Positions 9,960 to 19,232 of a DNA stretch of 64,000 nt are shown here, one piece after another. The DNA comes from Nothopassalora personata. Taxonomy: Eukaryota > Ascomycota > Dothideomycetes > Mycosphaerellales > Mycosphaerellaceae. The notes under the pieces were generated by a model, which was not told the origin of the DNA, searched no databases, and was given only the letters and a program-made list of their open reading frames with translations. Made by a program: the position numbers and the translations under genes. The stretch is from assembly GCA_033816765.1 (NCBI GenBank), contig CM066293.1, positions 2,480,001-2,544,000 of the forward strand. The letters are read 5' to 3'. Position 1 is the stretch's first letter. Each line of letters opens with the position of its first letter.

Positions 9960-11700
9960 GCTGAGTTGTCTGAGAATTTAGATTTGAAGGCCAAGAAAGC
10001 ACGAACCACAGGATGTCCTACACGTACAGAGGCAGTATCCTGGGTATCTCGTGTACGAATAAGCCATGCCGCTGCAGACTGCACCACCGGATGGTTTGCC
10101 CTAAGATACGGCAGGACTCCGATGAGTACCCAGGCCATTTGCGAAGCCGTTAACGGCTGTTCGTACTCGTCAGCATAGTACTTCGAGCTGGTGTTTGCCG
10201 CTGAACTCTCCACGACATAGTTGATTCGCCCCATTCACCGTAGCGCTGAAGTTCAGCCAACAAAAATACCAGACCTCGATTGGCCATTTCTGGCATTAGC
10301 AACGAGACCGGGTCTCCGTCATTACAATATGACATGACACCTCCAGCGCACTATGCCCGTTCAGAAAATAGAGATAGGAGAGTCCAACCAGGACATTGCT
10401 CGTTCCATCAAAATAATTCACGCCCCAATGACCGTACCATGACCCGTTTCTTTCCTACTGTCGAGCGAGCCAGAGAATGTCTTTCCTGCAGGCGATCGTC
10501 ACACTATGTGCCAGAACAGTGTCGCTCTTGGCTGAAAAACTGGATCGAAACAGGACGGAGGCAAATGGTTCGAGAACGCGGCCCACGATATCGGCAGTAG
10601 GAGGATCACAGAGGCTGTCCATGTCGCTGAAAGGGATCTGATTCAAGAACAGCTTGTCGTTGTCCACCCAATGCTGCCCAGCCGCCATCATTGCACTGAT
10701 GCTCCATCCCCAGTTCACGACGTCCCGAACTGCAGATGATGGAAAAGAAGAAGAAGCATCGTCCTCGAGGAAAGCAATTATTGCCGCGCATGTGTCGTCC
10801 ACACCGGCGTATCAAGTGTTGAAGTGCTCGAAATTCAAACCGTCTGGTGTAAGTTCAGGATTATATACTCGCCAATCGCCTTCACTTCCCAAGATCTGAT
10901 GGTTCTTCACCCAGGCCAGAGCTCTACGGCGAAGGTAACCACGTCTGGATCGATTTTGGAAGCATTAGACACAGAGGCGGCCATAGACACTGTATCCCAG
11001 ACTGGGAAGACGCAGGCCTGCATGGGGAGACCACGGCTGTCTTGCCAACTGAACCGCTTTATCGCTTGCATAGCTCGCCGTACTGGCACATCGTGTACCC
11101 TGTAGTCATGCAAGATATAAGCCAATTTCCCCAGGTGCGTTGGTGAAAAGATCCCAGCCCAGTCTCCAGATTGCTCTCCGCGGGCTATTATCCGGTGAAT
11201 GCAGCTGTCTGGAGCCATTTTCCGGACTGGGTTATAGCGGCGTGGTCCGCCGAGATCAACAGCAGTGAGCACCAACCCAATAAGGTCGCACGACCTAAGC
11301 ATTGTCTTTGAGCATTTCTGGTATGACACTATGCGGGTTTTCACATCGATCCGAAGCTGCTTCAAGTAGTCACTCTCCGGGCTTTTTCCGTTTGGCAGTG
11401 CAAATATTGGCCGATGATGGCGAAGCAAGAGCAAAGGTACGATGGTACTCCTTGTCCAGGATGACAGTCAATATATGTCAATCGGCAGCCAGGAGGGCAT
11501 GAAGATTAGCTCTGCTGGCATCTGTGGAACACAGGTCCAATTGAACAAGCTGAAGTGAGCGAGATATATCTAGCTGAAGACGCAGACGCTCTCGACTCCG
11601 CCGCTGACTTTAACAACCTTGCGCTGAGCTCTGAACATGGTCTCCTGTTCCTTGTCCAGTCCAAGAATCTCAGTTGAGTGCGAACCAAGTCGGATATATT
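9960..11700 (-). pseudogene. Decayed squalene-hopene cyclase (class II triterpene cyclase) pseudogene
   Basis: Minus-strand translation recovers family landmarks in order: VPQMPAELIF and PSWLP near 11530-11490, RSTIVPLLLLRHHRP then FALPNGKS near 11450-11385, GDWAGIF, MQACVFPVWDT near 11020, GSEGDWRVYNPELTPDGLNF near 10850, the DXDDTA-type catalytic motif as GVDDTC at about 10800, DPPTAD and GRVLE near 10600, GSWYGHWGVNYFDGT near 10430, and a C-terminal QPLTASQMAW near 10140. These enzymes cyclise squalene or related polyenes at membranes. The copy is dead: in-frame stops at 11570-11572, 11468-11470, 10812-10814 and 10455-10457, a frameshift near 10910, further phase changes near 10340 and 10230, and a small deletion near 11670. 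The DXDDTA aspartates survive but Ala is Cys. The N-terminus beyond about 11700 is not recoverable by eye. Confidence 0.85.
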
Positions 11701-12534
11701 GAGCGTCTAGGCGTCTTATACAGGACTAACCCATCCTTCCGACACACATATGCTGACCTTGGCAATGGAGATACCCCGAACTGACTCGACGTCTCACCTC
11801 GCACACTCGGATTTCACAGATCCCAACCTCATATACCATTGAGACGTCTCGCTGCTGACCGCTTGTTGGCATAGAAGCCCAATGGCAACCTTTGCGAACG
11901 TAGACTTACGAACACCGTCCAACACCAAGCTGTATTGCAGACGGCTTGAGCAGAATGAGTAGTCGTACGCCCTATTCCTTCACTCTCTAAGGCTCTGGAA
12001 CAACCTTTGTGCAGTACCGTGTGAGCTGATCCATTCCATGCGTCTCGAATGCTTCCTCTTGAAGCGGTGTGGGACTGCAGAAACAGTTCTCAAGCCTACG
12101 AATTACGGTCTCGCACCCGGACCCGATACCAGCAGCCGCACATCAGCAGCGTCTCTCCGCCGCTATCTACTACTATTCCAGTACCTGTTCCGGCGAAGAG
12201 GACCCATCTTATGCAGATGGCAGTCGCAGCATGTTCGGGAAGGCTTGGTCTGCTATTCACAATAGCCGGAGTCTCCGTGGAAAGGGATAGGAGCCCGTCG
12301 CTTGAGAGTGTCCGATTTCGTCTTTCCCGAGTACAAGCAATCCCGTAACGACTGCAAAGCAAAAGTGTTGAGTTTCTGCGGATAGATTCTGGAGATGCGG
12401 TTGAAACTAGAGTATGAAGACATTGGAACAGAGCGATCCATCCGATCTAGGCTTGGCACGATATCTCTTCACTGAAAGCTGGCATGGTTGGATAATGTTG
12501 AACTTCATAGCAGCCGCGATACAACCCCCCAGGC
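11701..12534. other. Upstream flank of cyclase relic, no supported gene
   Basis: This stretch should contain the 5' end of the cyclase relic on the minus strand, but I could not align its N-terminal repeats. The three overlapping plus-strand frames at 12038-12348 are short and mutually out of phase, and look accidental. Confidence 0.4.
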
Positions 12535-12755
12535 ATGGGTAATCGTACCCAGGCACCTTCAAAGCCAGCGACAGGGCAGCGACACTTAGGAAGGCGGTAA
12601 GTTTGCGTTCAAGTCTACGAAATCTTGGCCCTGACTTCGCTTTCCATTCGGATTCCCTTTGCACGAGACTATCAGCTCGGACGTAGTGCCAAGAGTCATC
12701 TCGAACGCAGGTGACGGGAGTCCCTGTGCGACGAAGAGAGAGGTGCCGTGTGGAG
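12535..12755 (+). repeat. Diverged direct repeat, copy 2 (intron-bearing gene fragment)
   Basis: This is the partner of 9682-9900. It starts ATGGGTAATC and has the shared core at about 12560-12580, a donor at 12597 and an acceptor ending at 12710 (114 nt), followed by GTGACGGGAGTCCC and CGACGAA. With copy 1 it brackets the cyclase relic in direct orientation. Product unknown. Confidence 0.55.
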
Positions 12756-13088
12756 CTATGCAATACTGACCGCTTGTTTCATGCTCTTGATAACTGTAGT
12801 CTGGACAGCATCACTGGAGTCACCGGAACATATCCTCAAGATTCGAACACGTGGTCAGAGGTATGGCTCATTGACTATTTGATACGGTCTGAAACCTTTG
12901 GTGTGCTAAGCATCGTCCTGAGCATGGCGCGGAGAAGACACTGGGAGCAAGTCACGTCATCGGCAACCGCGAAGGCTGAAGAGCTATAGAAATGATGCCG
13001 ACGTACCAAAGACAGCATATCCATGGTCCGCTTCGGTAATGTCACGTCTGCAACACAGCATCCCATCAATAGCAGCGAAGAGATGGTC

Positions 13089-13532
13089 CTAGACACTCAT
13101 CGCCCTCGCCATCCTCTCAAGCAACCCCTCAAGCGCTGCTCCCATCCCTATCGTCTCAGGACCCTGCCAAAAGACTTTCTCGGCGAGCCTGTACTTGCCT
13201 CTCGGGCCATACATCATCCCACCACGGCTGACAAGAGCCGCACGTAATCGCGGGACGCTACCGTGAAGGACGACGTCGAAGATCTCCTGCGCATGCACAT
13301 GCCGACCGAGAATCTGCTCGACGGCGCGGACGTTGGCGCGGAAGTGGCGGGATGCGTTGGCTTAATGTGTTAGTGTGGAAGCGGAGGTGACAATGAGACT
13401 CCACGCACATACCGAGCATTTGATCTCGTATGCCTTGTATTGCGTCTCGAGTATTGGAACAGCTTACGCAGGGGTTTGTTGAGGTCCTTGTATAAGATTG
13501 CTTTGGCATTGAGGATGAGCGTGGTCGTGAAG
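13089..13532 (-). CDS. Unidentified protein, two terminal exons (5' end unresolved)
   Basis: The last exon, 13360-13089, encodes PNASRHFRANVRAVEQILG, then HVHAQEIFDVVLHGS and, near the end, GPRGKYRLAEKVFWQGPETI before the stop. It joins an upstream exon at 13532-13468 (FTTTLILNAKAILYKDLNKPL) through an intron with donor GTAAGC at 13467, branch CTAAC and acceptor TTAAG at 13361. The joined phase is consistent. Upstream of 13532 there is an acceptor-like CAATCAG and an in-frame stop, so at least one more 5' exon exists that I could not place. The composition is clearly protein-like, but I do not recognise the family. It sits tail-ward of Spc34 on the same strand. Confidence 0.5.
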
Positions 13533-14035
13533 CTGATTGATAACTTGGCTTATCTGCGAAGGTGACGTTCTGGGGCTCCCGGACGATTCTAGTGGATGGC
13601 TGGCATCGATCTCGTGGAGCCATGGTGGTGAAATCCTGCTTCTGTCGAAGCAAATATTGTCTGAGTCTTGAGCTCCAAGCATGCTGATGGCGAAGCGAAG
13701 ATGTATATGATTGTACTGCTGGTGCCTGCTCGAGCCTCGTGGTTACTGAAGATGGCATACCAGCGACTCGTGAACCATGCTGCTGTTGTCTTACAGTGGT
13801 CACCGATGCGGACACACCTACTGTGGCATATATGCTTCACATGAGGAAGTGCTCGCGTGTGGGTGCATCTGGTCACTGACCGCGGCTTGGCGCTTGATTC
13901 CATGTCTCAGATATGGTCAAGCGGGGATACGACCAAAGCCGTAATGCTGAACAGTGTAGACTGGATCCTAGCATATAGATTGCGGTTCTCAGTAGAGCAC
14001 GTAGTCGGGTCTCAAGTCGTTCTGCATCGGCACGA
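13533..14035. other. Spacer with unresolved 5' part of the preceding gene
   Basis: About 500 bp between the unidentified two-exon gene and the Spc34 stop. A Kozak-like ACCATGG on the minus strand near 13620 opens a short frame (MAPRDRCQPSTRIV) that could be the missing first exon, but I see no intron joining it in phase. Confidence 0.35.
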
Positions 14036-14770
14036 TCATCGCATCAGTCCTCCGAGATCCCTCTCCATGCCACTCACGCGATCCTCGAGAGCTTTCTTCT
14101 TCCGTTCAAGTTCCTGAATCTCTGCTTCTTCCTTCTCCAGATCCTCTTTAGTCATGGCCGGAATACTGATGGTAGTCTCGTCATTTCCGAGATCGTCTTC
14201 ATCCTCACTGTACGTTGACCTGTTCATCCTCGCCAGCTCGGCGCTTTGCTTGTTGACATGCGCTTCATAATGGCGGATGTTGGCCGCAAGTTGTTGATGC
14301 CGCCTGCGCAATTGTGAGATCCTGTCGACCGCTCCCGAGACTGGATAAACAGCCAACAGCCTCTCCGCGCCCTCCAGCAAGACTTCGACGTCAACTTCAC
14401 CCTTCTGCCGGACTGCCGCGCCTTCTTTTCGCGTACGCTGGTACAAGTCACCGCCGAGTACTGCTGCTACAGCTTTGTTCTTGGGTTGTCGATGGCCATA
14501 CACTGTAGCTCTGCGTGGCGTCTTTGTCGGTGCGGGCTCGCTCACCGATGTCCCGACAAAGTCTTGCGCTGCAGATTTGCTAGGAAGTGGAGGTGGTGCC
14601 AGATGGAAGAGCGCCCGCTCGTGAGTCTCTGTGTCCCGAATCAAGGCGGTAATGTCGTGTTGGCCGAGCAAGGCATTCGTGAATCTCTTAGGCCCGGGAA
14701 ATGGCAGCTCGGAGATGGAAGTCGCGCAGAGGGAGATCTGCTCCAAGTGGGAAGATAGAAGAGAGGCCAT
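14036..14770 (-). CDS. SPC34: DASH complex subunit Spc34
   Basis: Encodes 244 residues. The ATG at 14770 (MASLLSSHLEQISL) matches the usual family start; the longer frame begins with GTG. Features are a conserved N-terminal helix, FTNALL and HDITALIRDTE (about 27-46), the central AVAAVLGGDL and EVDVEVLLEGAERL, and a C-terminal coiled coil ending GMERDLGGLMR, as in fungal Spc34. The DASH/Dam1 ring couples kinetochores to microtubule plus ends in mitosis, and Spc34 sits at the Spc34-Dad-Dam1 junction. The acidic, Ser/Tyr-containing segment before the coiled coil is a plausible phosphorylation region (inference). It is head-to-head with the proteasome gene Rpn3, 417 bp apart. Confidence 0.92.
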   Translation of the reverse strand: MASLLSSHLEQISLCATSISELPFPGPKRFTNALLGQHDITALIRDTETHERALFHLAPPPLPSKSAAQDFVGTSVSEPAPTKTPRRATVYGHRQPKNKAVAAVLGGDLYQRTRKEGAAVRQKGEVDVEVLLEGAERLLAVYPVSGAVDRISQLRRRHQQLAANIRHYEAHVNKQSAELARMNRSTYSEDEDDLGNDETTISIPAMTKEDLEKEEAEIQELERKKKALEDRVSGMERDLGGLMR

Positions 14771-15187
14771 ACTGTTGATCGTGGATGTCACATGCGGCGA
14801 CCTGGCTTGAGTATACGGTGACTGCCTTCAGGTGTGTGGAAGGCCTGAGAAGAGTCTTTGCAGTCGCGTCCTGATCAATCCAATTTGGCCAGTACAATGA
14901 TCCTGAGCAGTATAGAAGGTCATGGGCGTCTCTGAGCAGTAAAAAGGCTGTGAGTGAATGGTCGTTGTGGCATTACTGGGGCGAGGCGATGTGTTGATGT
15001 TTGTAAGACGCGTTTTAGCTTCCTTGTGACGTGCACCGAGCTTCCGCCGAAGCCGCAGCCGCTCCTCTAACTGGATGGCTGTTGGCTGGAGAGCTTCAAC
15101 TGAACATCAAGCACGAGACACGGTTGCCAACACACAACGGATCGTCATAGTCGGCACATCTTCACACCTCCACAACAGTACGTCAAG
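14771..15187. promoter_or_regulatory. Shared divergent promoter region, Spc34/Rpn3
   Basis: 417 bp lie between the two start codons of oppositely transcribed genes, so both promoters must fit here or overlap the 5' UTRs. No TATA box or named operator could be assigned with confidence. Confidence 0.5.
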
Positions 15188-16817
15188 ATGGCGGACAAGA
15201 TGGACATCGACGCTGTCGACAGCGAGAAGCAGCAAGAGAGCGTGGGACCAGCACCAGACCTGCCACCTGAGCGCAGTGCGTTCCCATCGCCGCCTCACGA
15301 ACATGACCATGATCACTGATACTAACGTGTTGCTAGTAATCATGAACAACCTCCAGTTCATCAACCAGGCCGTGGATAACTTCGATTCGAGATTCACACT
15401 GCGCGCGCTCCGGAGCATAGCAACATTACGGAAGTCGGACAAGTTCGCCGAGGCGCTGGTGGTGGGCATCCGGACGGCATATCCCAAAGCATCGAACAAG
15501 GGCAGGCAGATCCTGGAGGAGCTGCTACCTGAGTCCCATCAGGCAAACGGGACCGCGACAGGCAAGGAGAAGGACACCGCAGAAGAGCAAACACATCCCG
15601 AGATCTGGGCGTATCTAGGTGTTTTGGTGCAGGTAGAGCATCCCAGGTCATCTCGATGTGTTGGGACATTCTAACCAGTGTAGGTCTACCTCTACGACCA
15701 CGGTGAGTTCGAGAAGGGAGCCGACTTCAGCGAGAACTTCATCGAGCGCATTCGAAGCTGGAATCGACGTACTCTCGACCAAATCGGCGCCAAAGCATAC
15801 TTCTACTATGCCCTGTTCCACGAAGAGCTGGACCCAAAGCCACCGTCAAAGCAGTCGCCCGTCATCGATACACGGCCGAAGCTTCTTGCGGCTCTGCGAT
15901 CAGCGGTACTCCGCAAGGACACGGATACACAAGCTGCAGTGACAGTTCTCCTATTGCGCAACTACATCAGCACCGCCGACATTACACAAGCCGACCTCCT
16001 CGTCGCCCAGACACAGTTCCCGACCTCCGCGTCGAATAACCAAGTATGCCGATACCTCTACTACATTGGCCGCATTCGCGCTATTCAGCTAGCCTACACC
16101 CAAGCACACGAGCACCTCGAATCCGCGACACGAAAGTCACCCACCAACGGCCCAGCAGTCGGCTTCTACCAGCAAGCCACTAAGCTGCTAATCGTGGTGG
16201 AGCTCCTCATGGGTGACATCCCCGAACGAACGATCTTCCGACAACCTGCCCTCGAATCCGCGCTATACCCGTATCTCAAGCTCATCCAAGCTGTCCGCGT
16301 CGGCGACCTCCAGGCATTTCTGAAGTGCGTCAGCTTCAACGAGCGACAATTCCGTAAGGACGGCACATACACACTGGTCCTCCGCCTGCGCCAGAACGTC
16401 ATCAAGACCGGCGTGCGCATGCTTTCCCTCTCATACTCGCGCATCTCCCTCCGAGACATCTGCACGCGCCTGGGTGTGGATTCAGAAGAGTCAGCTGAGT
16501 ACATCACTGCGAAGGCGATTCGTGACGGTGTCATAGAGGCGTCGCTTGATCACCAGAACGGGCACATGGTCACGGTACCACAGAAAGATGCCTACAGCAC
16601 AACGGAGCCGTCGGATGCCTTCCACGCACGTATAAGCGCGCTACTCGGCATGAGGGACGAGTGCGTGATGGCAATGCGATACCCAATGAACAAGAACCGT
16701 CAGGAGCTTGCGGAGGCGGCCAAGGCTCGTGATCGGGAACGCGAGCTGGCCAAGGAGATTGTGGAGGGTGAGGGCGACATCGATGATGGCGACGATGGTG
16801 GTTTCGAGGGCATGTAG
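15188..16817 (+). CDS. RPN3: 26S proteasome regulatory subunit Rpn3
   Basis: Three exons: 15188-15275, 15337-15632 and 15684-16817, giving 505 residues; phases agree across both introns (donors GTGCGT and GTAGAG, acceptors CTAG and TGTAG). The protein opens MADKMDIDAVDSEKQQ. It contains the solenoid segment with FRNA-like helices, CRYLYYIGRIRAIQLAY near residue 250, and a PCI domain (about 290-450) with RISLRDICTRLG and the winged-helix strand DGVIEASLDHQNGHM. It ends in a basic helix and an acidic tail. Rpn3 (PSMD3) is a scaffold of the lid of the 19S particle, needed for degradation of ubiquitinated proteins. Length and architecture are normal for the family. The WW-like gene converges on it downstream. 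Confidence 0.95.
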
Positions 16818-17020
16818 TGATGACGGCGAGAACTGATCGCTCAGACCAATGAGATCGGCACCGTCGCAACCACCATCGCTTGAAGTAAGCGTGTAATACA
16901 GACATGAACAGACTGCGCTCGTGGCCACAGGAATTCGAAAAGCGTGTCTGTCGATGCCGAACTCCCGAGCTCCTACTTGCTAAAGAAATCTATCCGACCT
17001 GTCTCCCAAGGATCTGCTAC

Positions 17021-17900
17021 TTACCACCTATCGTTATCATTATCATTCCCATACCTCCCCTCATCCCGTCCCGCATCGTACGCATCATCAACATTGTCCC
17101 CAAACCTTTCAACATCACCCACCTTCTCCCCCACCCACCCCGCCACCCTCTCCGGCGCATCCTCCACATCCTCCACAGCATCATCCCACTTCCGCTCCAC
17201 ACGATCTGGCAATTCTTCCACCTCTCCGACTTTCCGTCCCGCCCAGGCCGCAACGTTCTCGGGCGCGTTCTCGACATCATTTTCCACGCGGTCGACGCGG
17301 TCTTCGGCGCGGTCTTCGAAGCGCTCAATCCGTCCTTCTTGACGATCTTCCCAGCGATCCACTCGTTCTTCGTCGCGGAATTTGTCTTCTTCGAAGTGTT
17401 CTTTGACTTCGTGGCCTTCGTGCGTGAGGAAGGCGCCGCCGGCGAGGCCGGCTGCTGCGCCGAGGGCGGCGCCCATCCAGCCGTGGCTGCTGGAGTTCTT
17501 CTTTTGTTGTTCTTGTTGTTGGTCGTAGGAGAGGCCGGGGCCGGGGCCGGGGGAGCCGTAGTTTGCTGGGCCTGGGATAGAATACGGTGTGAGTAGAGTG
17601 GTAATGAGTGGTGTGAGAGGGAAAGATTTTACCTGGACCGCCATATTGCCCTCCGCCGTAACCTCCGTCGTAACCAGCTGAGGTTCCGCCGCTGTAGCCT
17701 TGGCCTGGATGCTGGAAAGTCCGCTCGCCGGTCTCTTCGTTGATGAAGATGTAGCGGTTTTCGCGTTGGTCCCATTGTGCTATCCATGGGCGGTGGACTT
17801 GCGGTGGTGGTGGTGGTGGAGCTCCGCCGGGGTATTGCTGTCCACCTCCATACTGCTGCCCGCCTCCATATTGTTGTTGATCGCCTCCGTAGTACGACAT
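17021..17900 (-). CDS. WW-like, glycine-zipper, LEA-like repeat protein
   Basis: Two exons, 17900-17633 and 17571-17021 (donor GTAAAA, acceptor ATCCCAG), giving 272 residues from the ATG at 17900. The order is a Tyr/Gly/Gln-rich N-terminus (1-25), a proline run (28-33), and a WW-like module at about 36-66 whose second Trp is replaced by Phe (TFQHP). A Gly/Pro-rich linker follows, then a glycine-zipper-like hydrophobic stretch (WMGAALGAAAGLAGGAFL) and a charged Glu/Asp/Arg tail. The tail holds two tandem copies of a roughly 32-residue unit, V-E-x-A-P-E-x-V-A-x-W-x-G-x-K-V-G, at about 190-253. Similar fungal proteins exist, but I know no assigned function. The tail resembles LEA-like stress proteins and the zipper suggests membrane contact (inference). 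Confidence 0.8.
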
Positions 17901-18617
17901 GTTGGTATCTTCGTATAGATTGTAACAGATAATATTCAAGAAGGAAGAACGAAAGGGTGTGAAGATATCCTTACCTCCTAAAACCCCCCCACGTGTCGAA
18001 GTCAGCTGCGGGGAGCATGCGAGACCATTGCGGTCTGAAGTATGACGCGTCCCCGTCTAGTTCTATACGAGCGAGCCACAGAGCCACGGCTCTAGACTTG
18101 ATGCCGGCGTGGAGCTCGACCGAGGATCTTTTGTGTTTGAGGGGCCATGTATAACATGCGGTTGTATACAGCAGATCCAGTCGTTGCACTGGCCATTGCG
18201 TTTCCAACACGACATGAGATAATGTTTGTAAAAGTGATGTTCAGCAGGAAAGAGCGAGTGGGAGAATCTCATGTCTCAGTCGCTGGCAGGGGTGTCGAAA
18301 GTCTATCGTACTTGTACAAGCTCATCGTTCGTCTTGGCGAGAATGCTTGGTTGAGAATCCGTGCTCAGATAAAACCGAAAGGTCGAACCTTACAGGGATG
18401 GACAATAGCAAAGACTGCATGAGACCAGCGAATCAATTGAAAGGCTACATGACTACCAATTCCTCCGGCTTCCCATGCTCTCATGCGGCGACCTGGTCAA
18501 CGACCATGGTCTGCCCCCGCAAACAATAACATTCCAAGCACACTCCTCTGCTGCAGCGAACACTCTTGTTCACCATCGCCACCTCGCCTTTTCTGTCCAG
18601 CTCACGAGCTGAAGCAC
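17901..18617. other. Intergenic, no gene seen
   Basis: About 720 bp between the WW-like gene start and the next minus-strand ORF. Frames are short and no structure stands out. It must hold the promoter of the WW-like gene. Confidence 0.5.
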
Positions 18618-19133
18618 TCAAGCAAAACCTTGCCTGGTACCCCAAAGGCTCCGCGGCAATGGCACCCCAGGGTGGCCATAATCAATCGCGCGTTCAGGGT
18701 TCTGGCAATACATCAAGAGTCGACGAAGTAGATCCCGCTGATCGGCGGACATGCAGATTACAACGCGGCTTGGAATCTTTCTGAATCCTCCATACAGACG
18801 CGCCGTCGCCTTGAGTGACTCTCGAACCATAACTTCATGCTGCCACTGTAAAGCATCCCGCCAGATCACACCGGCGACCCAAGGCAGGCCGAAGACGATA
18901 TGTGTCGGAATCTTGTCAAAGCCGCCATAAGATTCAGCCATGGCCAAAAGCGTCGAGAACATGTCGTCCCATAGCTGAAGGAGGTTTTGGGGGTGACTCG
19001 TGTGATTGTTGTTGTTCGTGTTGCTGTACACGACCGGTGCCGTGTTTGCAGCTGGACCTTGCTGAGGGACCGTCAGCATGTGGGGAATGCCATTTCGCAA
19101 GCCGTATGATGGCCCGGCTGGCGTCAAATCCAT
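18618..19133 (-). CDS. Hypothetical protein with duplicated YGGFxKIP motif
   Basis: Encodes 171 residues from the ATG at 19133; the longer frame to 19166 starts with TTG. An Asn/Thr-rich N-terminal third precedes two related helical segments. One contains SYGGFDKIPTHIVFGLP and the other LYGGFRKIPSRVVICMS, each followed by a Trp/Arg/Leu-rich helix, which looks like an internal duplication. No signal peptide, membrane span or known domain was recognised. Composition and the duplication argue for a real gene, but there is no family evidence. Confidence 0.5.
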   Translation of the reverse strand: MDLTPAGPSYGLRNGIPHMLTVPQQGPAANTAPVVYSNTNNNNHTSHPQNLLQLWDDMFSTLLAMAESYGGFDKIPTHIVFGLPWVAGVIWRDALQWQHEVMVRESLKATARLYGGFRKIPSRVVICMSADQRDLLRRLLMYCQNPERAIDYGHPGVPLPRSLWGTRQGFA

Positions 19134-19232
19134 CCAGTTTGGCACACGGGCAGAACAGACGATCAAAGGTTCCTGCGGCTGCCGAAAGAGAAAATCCAGC
19201 TCATGACGCTTCCGGCCTGGAATCGAGAAAGG

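Noticed and set aside
12838..12860. tRNA B-box-like word (TTCGAATC on the minus strand)
   Set aside because: The flanking bases cannot form a T-arm stem and no A box or acceptor stem is found at the right spacing.
13445..13470. A 22 nt intron that would join two small exons of the unidentified gene
   Set aside because: Far below the minimum intron length; a 107 nt intron from the same donor to 13361 explains the data better.
13258..13815. 185-codon minus-strand frame
   Set aside because: Runs through the spliced terminal exons of the unidentified gene in another phase and has Arg/Ser-rich shadow composition.
16904..17596. 230-codon plus-strand frame rich in Ile/Pro/Phe
   Set aside because: It is the antisense of the WW-like gene; its odd composition is explained by the charged repeat on the other strand, and the minus-strand gene has a proper intron and domains.
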